Shown here: positions 7,039-12,831 of the stretch, one piece after another
Layout of the letters: every line of letters starts with the position of its first letter
How positions within the stretch are numbered: position 1 is the stretch's first letter
Assembly: GCA_964586775.1 (NCBI GenBank)
Contig: CAZPJD010000020.1
Coordinates: 1 to 15,972, forward strand
Direction: 5' to 3'
DNA length: 15,972 bases
Source of the DNA: JADLEX01 sp964586775
Lineage (GTDB): Bacteria; Lernaellota; Lernaellaia; JACKCT01
Program-made: the position numbers and the translations under genes
The notes under the pieces: generated by a model
Databases searched by the model: none
What the model saw: only the letters and a program-made list of their open reading frames with translations
Told to the model about the DNA's origin: nothing

Positions 7039-8201
7039 TACGCGAGCCCCAATTTTTCGACCATCGCGTCGAACGTCGCAGCCTTGCGTAAGCCCAGCAT
7101 GCGATACGCGTCGCGAAAGAGCGTGCGCCCCTCGAGGGTGCTGACGGCGAGCGCCGAGGCGAATCGGCGTCCCACGCGCACGAAAAGCGTCCGATAAAAA
7201 TCGCCTCCGCTCTCGCCGCGATCGCCGCGCGGCAGCTCGCTCAATCGACGCTGTTCGTCGCGAAAGGCCGACCACATTGCGTCGCGGCCGAGTAGGCCCG
7301 TCTCGTAGAGGCGCCGGAGAACGACCAGCGTGCTGACTTTGTAACGATTCGCGAGTCGCTCCAGCTCCGAAACGAAATCCCGCGACGAATCGAACTCGCG
7401 CAGCACGTCGTCGGCCGGAGCGAGCAATTCCGCCGCGACGCGGTTGCACCAATCTTCTACGCCGTCGATCGGTTGGTCCGACCATCCGAGGTCGGAAATC
7501 CCCGTCTCGCCGAGCCACAGGTGCGCAATTTCGTGCGCGAGCGTGAATCGTTGCGCCGAAACGGAATCGCGGGCGTTGATAAATACGAGCGGCGCAACGG
7601 GATCGGCGAGCGCAAATCCGCGGAACTCTTCCGGATCGAGCGGGCGATGGGTATTCGAACCGACGATGCCGTTCGACATGACGAGAATCCCGGCCGCGTC
7701 CGCCTGTTCGACGAATCGACGACGCACGTCATCCCACGTCGCCCTTGCCACGGCGGCGACATCGTCCAGTCGCAGCGCGTTGCGGATGTCCGACGCGGTT
7801 TCGGTCGCGCCGTGACCGGTCGTCGCGCTCCCGACAAAAGCGAGCGGTTCCTCGCCGCGCATCCTCACTTCGTCGCGGTACCATTCCTGCCGCTGCTGAC
7901 AGATGTGGATGGTTTCCAGCAGATCCGCGCTCGGACGTTGGTCGCGCGCGCCGGGAACGGTGCGAAAATCCGGTATCGGGATGCGTTCTTCCGGCGGTTC
8001 ATCGAGAAAGAAAAATCCCACCGGAGTGTGCGTCGTCTTGGCGAACGTTTCGAGCTGACGAAGCGTGGGCCGCGTCTCACCCCTCATCCACTCAGCGATT
8101 TTGGGAAAACCCGCGACAAGCGCCTCGGGTGCCACGCGGGCGCGTTCGCAGGCCCATGCGAAGAATTCCGGATTGACGTCCACTCGTAGAGGCGCACCCA
8201 T
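7038..8201 (-). CDS. XRE-type helix-turn-helix protein with ImmA/IrrE (COG2856) metallopeptidase domain, putative antitoxin or regulator
   Basis: The 387-residue cytoplasmic protein has an N-terminal XRE-like helix-turn-helix at about 12-66 (FPKIAEWMRGETRPTLRQLETFA), followed by the GFFFLDEPPEERIPIPDFRT linker typical of COG2856 proteins. The peptidase domain carries the zinc motif in FTLAHEIAHLWLG (His223, Glu224, His227). A downstream NRVAAELLAP segment supplies the likely third ligand, Glu258. A helical C-terminal 130 residues follow. ImmA/IrrE proteins cleave repressors in phage, conjugative element and stress systems. When paired with a PIN gene they are proposed to act as DNA-binding antitoxins. 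The ATG at 8201 follows GAGG by 4 nt. The gene precedes the PIN gene in a two-gene operon that would autoregulate, if typical, from the A/T-rich gap at 8202-8290. Confidence 0.9.
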   Translation of the reverse strand: MGAPLRVDVNPEFFAWACERARVAPEALVAGFPKIAEWMRGETRPTLRQLETFAKTTHTPVGFFFLDEPPEERIPIPDFRTVPGARDQRPSADLLETIHICQQRQEWYRDEVRMRGEEPLAFVGSATTGHGATETASDIRNALRLDDVAAVARATWDDVRRRFVEQADAAGILVMSNGIVGSNTHRPLDPEEFRGFALADPVAPLVFINARDSVSAQRFTLAHEIAHLWLGETGISDLGWSDQPIDGVEDWCNRVAAELLAPADDVLREFDSSRDFVSELERLANRYKVSTLVVLRRLYETGLLGRDAMWSAFRDEQRRLSELPRGDRGESGGDFYRTLFVRVGRRFASALAVSTLEGRTLFRDAYRMLGLRKAATFDAMVEKLGLA

Positions 8202-8290
8202 CTGACCTCAATCCCAACCGTGAAAGAAAATCGAACGCCAAAAAATTTTCGCATGTCGTCAATGGGTCGGCAACGGCCAGCGAACCCGCC

Positions 8291-8328
8291 GCAAAAAATT
8301 TCCGCCGGCCGCATCGGAACGGCCGGCG
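8291..8328 (-). terminator. Intrinsic terminator of the GcvH-like/c3/HybAB-like operon
   Basis: On the minus strand, 25 nt after the last stop codon, CGCCGGCCG (8328-8320) pairs perfectly with CGGCCGGCG (8311-8303) around an 8-nt loop. The sequence GAAATTTTTTG follows immediately (8302-8292). A G/C-rich 9-bp stem plus a T-run is a classical rho-independent terminator. On the plus strand no T-run follows the stem, so it works in one direction. It separates the redox operon from the metalloprotease-PIN operon. Confidence 0.85.
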
Positions 8329-8352
8329 AATGGGTCATGGAAGGAGCTTGTT

Positions 8353-9042
8353 TTAACGGACGTCCTCGTCCAGGAATCTTCGCGCGACCATCTCCCAATC
8401 GTTCGCGCCCGCGGCCTTGGCGAGGCCGTCGACCACCTCGCCGCCATCCGCCGCGACCATTCCCATCTCGTGCGTGGCGGCGAAAAACTCGTCCATCACG
8501 CGCGTCATCCACTGCTTCGCGCGATCGCCGTCGAAGAGCGCGCCGCGCACATCCGCCGGGTCGGCCGGCTTCACGCGCAGCAGCCAGCCCTGCTGATACG
8601 GATCGTTGTTGAAGACATCGGCGTCGGCGGCGGCCAGCGCGTTCACGCCGATCACCGTGCCGTCGAGCGGCGAACGCACGTCGAAGCGCCGTCCGTCCAC
8701 CACCAGCGTGAAGGCCCGCGCGCCCTTGCGCAGCACGGTACCCTCGGCGGGCAGCACGACCTGCGTGACGCGACCGAGCAGCTTGCGGGCGAAGTCGTCG
8801 GCGCCGACGAGCACGTTGCTGCGCACGAAGCGCGCCCACGCGTGGCCGGTGTGGAAGGCGAGATCGGCGGGCATCGCGATGCCCTTGACCCGCTCGACCG
8901 CGGCGCGCACGACCTTGGCCGGATTCATCGGCCGCGCGACCTTGTAGAGGGCGACGAAGGCGAGCATGAGGCCGAAGGCGAGGGCGTACTCGACCTGTTT
9001 GATGAAGGTGACGTAGTCGACGAAGGTGTTGAATTCATGCAT
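8353..9042 (-). CDS. Membrane-anchored glycine-cleavage-H-like protein without lipoyl-lysine (second copy)
   Basis: The 229-residue protein has one membrane segment at about 18-34, followed by a basic stretch (YKVARPMNPAKVVRAAVERVK). By the positive-inside rule this places the remainder in the cytoplasm. Residues 60-165 follow the GcvH fold: HTGHAWARF, then GRVTQVVLPAEGTVLRKG, SPLDGTVIGVN, and NNDPYQQGWLLRVKP, which matches the NxDPYgxGW block of GcvH closely. Where GcvH has its lipoylated lysine (VESVKAASD), this protein aligns Gly117 (VVDGRRFD), so it cannot carry lipoate at the usual place. Residues 170-229 are an extension also found in the protein encoded at 11679-12356. The ATG at 9042 has AAGGGG just upstream and starts 10 bp after the nrfD-like stop. 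It is the last gene of the operon. Function is unknown. Confidence 0.85.
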   Translation of the reverse strand: MHEFNTFVDYVTFIKQVEYALAFGLMLAFVALYKVARPMNPAKVVRAAVERVKGIAMPADLAFHTGHAWARFVRSNVLVGADDFARKLLGRVTQVVLPAEGTVLRKGARAFTLVVDGRRFDVRSPLDGTVIGVNALAAADADVFNNDPYQQGWLLRVKPADPADVRGALFDGDRAKQWMTRVMDEFFAATHEMGMVAADGGEVVDGLAKAAGANDWEMVARRFLDEDVR

Positions 9043-9052
9043 GGCTCGCCCC

Positions 9053-10276
9053 TTAGTCGTGATCCGGAAATTCGGGCAGCCGATTGAGGATCGGCATGCG
9101 GTTGACGATCCACCGGAAGATCCACACGCCGAAGACGACGAGCGTCGCGCTGACCGCGAGCTCCATCCAGGACGGCACGTAGCGATCCGGCAGGTTCCAG
9201 TTCAGCGCGATGACGGCGACGTTCAGGCGGTTGAGCAGCAGGCCGAGAACGGTGACCACGCTGCCCCAGCGCACCAGCGTCGCGCTTTCGCGCCAGATGC
9301 CGAGCAGGAAGAGGACGGAGGGCAGCGCGATGCCGGCGACGATCTCGACGGCCCACCACGCGCCCCATCCCGTGAGGAGATGATTCCAGGACATGCCGTG
9401 CGCGATCGACAGGAGCTTCAGGCCCAGATAGGCGAAGAGGGCGAACATCGCCGCCTTACCGAGGCCCAGCGTGAGCCGGTCGATCGTCTCGTGGTCGTTC
9501 TTCGCGAGCTTGTGGCCGAAGACCTTGTGCGACACGAGGCTCTCGACGACCAGCATCGCGATGCCGCCGGCGACGCACGACGCGAAGAACAGATAGGGCA
9601 GATACGGCGAGTACCACAGCGGGTGCAGGCGCGTGGGCATGAGCAGGAAGAGCGCGCCGAGCGCCGACTGGTGGCCCATCACCAGCACCGCGCCGAGGAT
9701 GACCGCGCCGATGTGGATGCGGTGCAGCCACGCGCGCACGGCCCGCAGCCGCAGCCACTCGACCGCCGCGGGCAGGAACTCGAGGAACTGGATCGTGATG
9801 TACAGGAACAGGTGCTCGGCGACGAGGAACATCACCGACGCGGTGCCCATCGACACGAAGAGCGGATAGGGCAGACGCCACGGGCGGCCGAGATCGACCA
9901 CGAGGCCGAAGACCGCGAGGGCGTAACCGAGAAAACCGGTGAGGATCGCGGGGCGGACCATCGGTTTGTATTCGGTGCGCCCGAGGATGTAGACGCCGAC
10001 CACCATCGCGAATCCGCCGGTGGCGATCGCCACGCCGAAGAACATGTCGAAGCCGAGCCAGATTCCCCACGGGTTGGTGTTGGACAGGTTCGTCGTCGCG
10101 CCAAGGCCCCAGATGAACCGGGCGATGATGACCGGCAAGCCGACGGCGACGATCGCCGCGCCCAAGAGATTCCACGGCGTGACCAGGCTGCGCAGATACT
10201 CGCGCACGCTGTGGCCGAGCAGGATGTTTTCGCGAACCCAGGCCCGCGAGGGCATCGCGACGAGCGGACTACTCAT
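9053..10276 (-). CDS. NrfD/HybB-family integral membrane subunit (quinone-interacting)
   Basis: The 407-residue protein is almost wholly hydrophobic, with about 10 membrane segments and short loops. It has family blocks resembling HybB of hydrogenase-2: NPWGIWLGFDMFFGVAIATGGF in the N-terminal third, GRPWRLPYPLFVSMGTASVM in the middle, and ILGAVLVMGHQSALGALFLL later. NrfD-type subunits exchange electrons between menaquinone in the membrane and a periplasmic ferredoxin partner, and carry no cofactor themselves. The start at 10276 follows GGAGG by 6 nt and overlaps the ferredoxin gene's stop by 8 bases, so the two are coupled. A slightly longer frame to 10300 is less likely. The adjacent upstream four-cluster ferredoxin is the expected partner. 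No molybdopterin or NiFe catalytic subunit accompanies it. Confidence 0.93.
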   Translation of the reverse strand: MSSPLVAMPSRAWVRENILLGHSVREYLRSLVTPWNLLGAAIVAVGLPVIIARFIWGLGATTNLSNTNPWGIWLGFDMFFGVAIATGGFAMVVGVYILGRTEYKPMVRPAILTGFLGYALAVFGLVVDLGRPWRLPYPLFVSMGTASVMFLVAEHLFLYITIQFLEFLPAAVEWLRLRAVRAWLHRIHIGAVILGAVLVMGHQSALGALFLLMPTRLHPLWYSPYLPYLFFASCVAGGIAMLVVESLVSHKVFGHKLAKNDHETIDRLTLGLGKAAMFALFAYLGLKLLSIAHGMSWNHLLTGWGAWWAVEIVAGIALPSVLFLLGIWRESATLVRWGSVVTVLGLLLNRLNVAVIALNWNLPDRYVPSWMELAVSATLVVFGVWIFRWIVNRMPILNRLPEFPDHD

Positions 10277-11201
10277 GATCGTCCTCCGCGCGCACGTCAT
10301 CCCGCCGACGGGTGACGCTGTAGATGCCGGCCAGCAGAACGGGGAGCGTGATGTGCAGGACCGGGATGGTGGAGAGGAACCCGTAGGTGGCCTTGGGCAT
10401 GGGCTCTTGCGGCAGGTTCTTCGGGAAGCCGAGCTGGTCGAAGGGGACCTTGGAGACGTAGAGCACGCTCGTGCCGCCGAGTTCCTTCTCGCCGAAGATG
10501 TGCTTCACGTAGGTCGCGTCCTTTTCGAGGCGCTTGCGGGCTTCCTCGATCAGCACCTCGCGCCGCCCGAACACGATCGCGTCCTGCGGGCAGATCGAGG
10601 CGCAGGCCGGCGCGCCCTGCTTGTCGATGTTGTGGAAGCACATCTCGCACTTGCGCACGCGCGGATCGGTCACGCGGTCGTATTCGTAGGCGGGGATCGC
10701 GAAGGTGCACGCCTGCATGCAGTAGCGGCAGCCGATGCACACGTCGGGGTTGTAGGTCACCGCGCCGTTGATGTTCTTCTCGAAGGCCCGGGCCGGGCAC
10801 GCGGAGACGCATGCCGGTTCGGAGCAATGCATGCACTGGTTCTTCACGAAGACCGGCGCCGCGCCTTCGGACGGGACCCGCCGATTGACGACGGTGAAGT
10901 GCGTGGCGTCGGTGCGCCGCGTCGTCTCGAACACCTTGTCGGACTCGTATTCCGCGGGGTGATTGCCGAGGTGGTTGGCCTCGTTGCACGCCGCCTCGCA
11001 GCTTCGGCAACCGATGCATCGCGACAGGTCGATCAGCACCGCCAGCGTGTTTTTGTGCAGTTCGATGCGGGGCGCGGCGCCCGCGGTCTCGGGCAGCAGT
11101 GGGGCCGCCGCCGCGGCCGCGCCGCCCAGGAACATCATTCGCAGGAAGTCCTTGCGGCTGACGCACGTCTCGGCGGCCGTTTTGGTGTTGCAGGTCGTCA
11201 T
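10269..11201 (-). CDS. Periplasmic four-cluster ferredoxin subunit, HybA/HmcB type, with Tat-like signal and C-terminal anchor
   Basis: The 310-residue protein opens with a Tat-like signal: SRKDFLR at 15-21, with RK rather than the classical RR, then an Ala-rich hydrophobic run to about 43. Sixteen cysteines in four groups bind four [4Fe-4S] clusters: 62/65/68/72, 123/126/131/135, 155/158/161/165 and 185/188/200/204. This is the usual HybA/HmcB/DsrO layout. A hydrophobic stretch at about 273-295 (GFLSTIPVLHITLPVLLAGI) is the C-terminal membrane anchor typical of HybA. It should relay electrons between the periplasmic cytochrome and the NrfD-like subunit. The ATG at 11201 overlaps the cytochrome stop as ATGA and has GAGG 7 nt upstream. 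The end overlaps nrfD by 8 bases. Export as a folded protein depends on whether the RK pair is accepted by Tat. Confidence 0.92.
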   Translation of the reverse strand: MTTCNTKTAAETCVSRKDFLRMMFLGGAAAAAAPLLPETAGAAPRIELHKNTLAVLIDLSRCIGCRSCEAACNEANHLGNHPAEYESDKVFETTRRTDATHFTVVNRRVPSEGAAPVFVKNQCMHCSEPACVSACPARAFEKNINGAVTYNPDVCIGCRYCMQACTFAIPAYEYDRVTDPRVRKCEMCFHNIDKQGAPACASICPQDAIVFGRREVLIEEARKRLEKDATYVKHIFGEKELGGTSVLYVSKVPFDQLGFPKNLPQEPMPKATYGFLSTIPVLHITLPVLLAGIYSVTRRRDDVRAEDDHE

Positions 11202-11653
11202 GGCGTCACCTCGCCGGTGGGAGCGGGAGTCGCTTTCGCGCGCGCGACCTTGGCGTGGCAGCCGGTGCAGGCGACCGGTCCGGCGGAAAGCGATTTGTGG
11301 CAGCCCACGCACTGGATGTGGTAGGCGCGCTTGAGGGCGGCGGGCTTGCCGGCCTCGGTGACGATTTCGTCGGGCCGGTGGCATCCCGAGCAACCGAAGT
11401 CGAAGTTCTCGAGCCCCTTGTGGTGGCAGCTCGCGCATCCGTCATCGACGTAGTCGTTGTGCGTCTTGTGCGCGAAGGTGACGGGACCGAAGTGCGGGCC
11501 GATGGGCCGGATGGTCACGCTCTCGGGCGGATCCACCGGCGGCCCGGCCGTCTCCTGGCCCATCACCGCGACCGCGGACGCCGCGAGGACGATCAGGGCG
11601 ATCGTCGCGGCGAGGCCGGCGGCCTTTCGGGTGGTGGGGTGGTTCGGGGTCAT
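11198..11653 (-). CDS. Tetraheme cytochrome c, class III (c3-like), periplasmic
   Basis: The 151-residue protein has an N-terminal signal or anchor (basic residues to 10, hydrophobic 12-31). Four CxxCH heme c sites follow: 73-77 (CASCH), 88-92 (CSGCH), 115-119 (CVGCH) and 129-133 (CTGCH). Additional histidines at 62, 66, 78 and 112 are the right number to serve as the second axial ligands, with FAHKTH (60-66) typical of the c3/c7 N-terminus. Such cytochromes shuttle electrons in the periplasm between hydrogenases or formate dehydrogenases and membrane complexes. The ATG at 11653 follows AAGGAG with 6-7 nt spacing. The gene lies 25 bp after the first GcvH-like gene and overlaps the ferredoxin gene by ATGA. 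A short Ala/Pro/Thr tail follows the last heme. Confidence 0.92.
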   Translation of the reverse strand: MTPNHPTTRKAAGLAATIALIVLAASAVAVMGQETAGPPVDPPESVTIRPIGPHFGPVTFAHKTHNDYVDDGCASCHHKGLENFDFGCSGCHRPDEIVTEAGKPAALKRAYHIQCVGCHKSLSAGPVACTGCHAKVARAKATPAPTGEVTP

Positions 11654-11678
11654 GGGACTCTCCTTGCGATAAAAATGA

Positions 11679-12356
11679 TCAAAGGGATTCGGATTCGGAC
11701 GCGTCGGAGCGACGGCCGTAGACGATCTCGCAGACGTGATTCCAGGTCGCGTCGTCCATGTGACGCGCGGCGCCTTCCTGCACCTCGTCGCCGTCGGCCA
11801 TGGCCGGGCCGAGCCGCGGCGCGCAGGCGGCGAACAACCGGATCTTCTGAACGTCGAACCACTTGCGGAAACGGGTCGGGGTGTAGAGGTCCGGCAGCTC
11901 GCGAAGGGCGTGATCGGGCGCGATCTTGATGATCCACGCTTCGTCGGCGAACGGATTGCCGAGCTTCGCCGGATGCGCGACGAGTTCGCGATGCACCTCA
12001 TACACGGTGCCCGTGAGCGGCGACGGCATCGCGAGTTCGCGCTCGCCGATGCGCAGCGTCCACGCCGTCTTTCCCTTGGCGACGCGGTCGCCGGGCTCGG
12101 GAGCCTGGATCGCGTCGATCGTGCCGGCGAGGCGTTTGGTGAACTCGTCGAGGCCGACCGCGAAGGCCGCGCGGTCGAGGCGCAGCCACGTGTGACCCTC
12201 GGTGTAGAGCATGTCCTGGTCGGGTTCGCCCATGGCGTCCAGCGCGAACTTCTTCTGAATCATTTCCTTCGCCTTGCGGTGCGCAAGGCGCTCGACGACG
12301 AGAGCGTCGAGCGCGATGGCGGTGATGAAGAAGGCGGCGACGATGATGATGACCAT
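11679..12356 (-). CDS. Membrane-anchored glycine-cleavage-H-like protein without lipoyl-lysine (first copy)
   Basis: The 225-residue protein begins directly with a membrane segment (2-20) followed by ERLAHRKAKEMIQKK, so the rest is predicted to be cytoplasmic. Residues 50-150 follow GcvH: YTEGHTWLRL, then FAVGLDEFTKRLAGTIDAIQAPEPGDRVAKG, PSPLTGTVYEV, and PFADEAWIIKI. The lipoyl-lysine position aligns with Glu105 in WTLRIGERELAMPSPLTG, so normal lipoylation is not possible. Residues 160-213 form an extension resembling the one in the protein encoded at 8353-9042 (shared FAA, ADG-EV-G and W-V positions). The ATG at 12356 follows GGGAGG; an in-frame ATG at 12446 falls in the promoter region. It is the first gene of the five-gene redox operon and so the best candidate for strong expression. 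Its role is unknown. Confidence 0.85.
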   Translation of the reverse strand: MVIIIVAAFFITAIALDALVVERLAHRKAKEMIQKKFALDAMGEPDQDMLYTEGHTWLRLDRAAFAVGLDEFTKRLAGTIDAIQAPEPGDRVAKGKTAWTLRIGERELAMPSPLTGTVYEVHRELVAHPAKLGNPFADEAWIIKIAPDHALRELPDLYTPTRFRKWFDVQKIRLFAACAPRLGPAMADGDEVQEGAARHMDDATWNHVCEIVYGRRSDASESESL

Positions 12357-12429
12357 GGTGTCCTCCCTTCCGGGGTTCGAGGCGTGCTCCCTTGGGCTTT
12401 GCCTCGGTTCGATTCCGCCTTTTTCCATA

Positions 12430-12445
12430 TCCAAGAAGCGGGCCA
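12430..12445 (-). promoter_or_regulatory. Possible sigma54 (-24/-12) promoter of the redox operon
   Basis: On the minus strand TGGCCCGCTTCTTGGA compares with the consensus TGGCACG-N4-TTGCA. The -24 GG is present and the spacing is exact, but the -12 GC is GG. Transcription would start near 12419, about 62 nt before the ATG at 12356. The match alone is weak. It gains weight from the IHF-like site and palindrome array upstream and from the divergent sigma54 activator gene. Confidence 0.4.
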
Positions 12446-12474
12446 AATCACAAAACTGGAATATTCACGAACAA

Positions 12475-12487
12475 TATCAATATGTTA
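12475..12487. promoter_or_regulatory. Probable IHF binding site
   Basis: TATCAATATGTTA matches the IHF consensus WATCAANNNNTTR at every fixed position and sits in an A/T-rich segment. It lies about 57-69 bp upstream of the inferred sigma54 start, between that promoter and the palindrome array, which is where IHF bends DNA in enhancer-dependent promoters. The match is to a short consensus, so chance occurrence cannot be excluded. Confidence 0.5.
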
Positions 12488-12530
12488 CGCATACAGACGG
12501 CGCGTTCACACCCCTCGGTTCGACCGAAAA

Positions 12531-12693
12531 GTGTCGAGGAATTCAACAGTCCGGGCGGGAAACCACGAGTTTCGCATGTAAGCACATGAATTCACTAGAT
12601 ATTTTTCGTGTTGAAATTCGCGACAGCCTCGACTGGCGGGGTGTCGAATAGTTCAACACCCTTCAGTCCGGCTGGTGTGGAATAATTCGACAC
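12531..12693. promoter_or_regulatory. Array of four 19-bp palindromes, probable enhancer sites for the divergent sigma54 activator
   Basis: The copies are A at 12531-12549 (GTGTCGAGGAATTCAACAG), D at 12608-12626 (GTGTTGAAATTCGCGACAG), B at 12641-12659 (GTGTCGAATAGTTCAACAC) and C at 12675-12693 (GTGTGGAATAATTCGACAC). The common form is TGTNGAA-N3-TTCNACA; D keeps its left half well and its right half only in part. Copy starts D, B and C are 33 and 34 bp apart, close to three helical turns; A is 77 bp from D. Paired palindromic upstream sites 100-280 bp from the start are typical of NtrC-family activators. The binding protein is inferred from the neighbouring gene at 14666. Confidence 0.65.
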
Positions 12694-12736
12694 GCGACGT
12701 ATTCCCCTTATTTATCAGGGTGATCGCGTTTTTTTA

Positions 12737-12766
12737 TGGACATGCGAGTCCGCTTTGTGCTACGCT
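12737..12766 (+). promoter_or_regulatory. Possible sigma70 promoter of the histidine kinase gene
   Basis: TGGACA (12737-12742, 5 of 6 to the -35 consensus) is followed after 18 nt by TACGCT (12761-12766), which has TG one base upstream as an extended -10. The start would be near 12773, about 60 nt before the chosen ATG. The -10 is poor (3 of 6), so this is tentative. Confidence 0.3.
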
Positions 12767-12831
12767 GGCCTCGTGCTCGGGAATCCCGGGCGAGTTGTCG
12801 TCCGCGCATGGCGGGCGGGCTGGATTTGGCG

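Larger units (their letters stand above)
12357..12831. other. Divergent intergenic control region (475 bp) between the redox operon and the two-component genes
   Basis: This gap contains no convincing gene: the short open frames have no ribosome site or coding character. It is more A/T-rich than its surroundings between about 12440 and 12720. From left to right it holds the leader of the redox operon, a weak sigma54-like element (12430-12445), an IHF consensus match (12475-12487), a small palindrome TCGGTTCGACCGA (12515-12527), four copies of a 19-bp palindrome (12531-12693), and a possible sigma70 promoter for the kinase (12737-12766). Confidence 0.75.

Noticed and set aside
8239..8301. Two copies of CAAAAAATTT flanking the gap before the metalloprotease gene (8239 and 8292)
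   Set aside because: The second copy is the T-run of the terminator; a ten-base A/T match is likely coincidence and gives no promoter with proper spacing.
9026..10315. 429-residue plus-strand open frame opposite the nrfD-like gene
   Set aside because: Composition is mostly Asp, Glu, Arg, His and Gln, as expected from the complement of a hydrophobic protein gene.
12274..12651. Short open frames in the divergent intergenic region
   Set aside because: No ribosome site, no coding character, and they overlap the palindromes and promoter-like elements.
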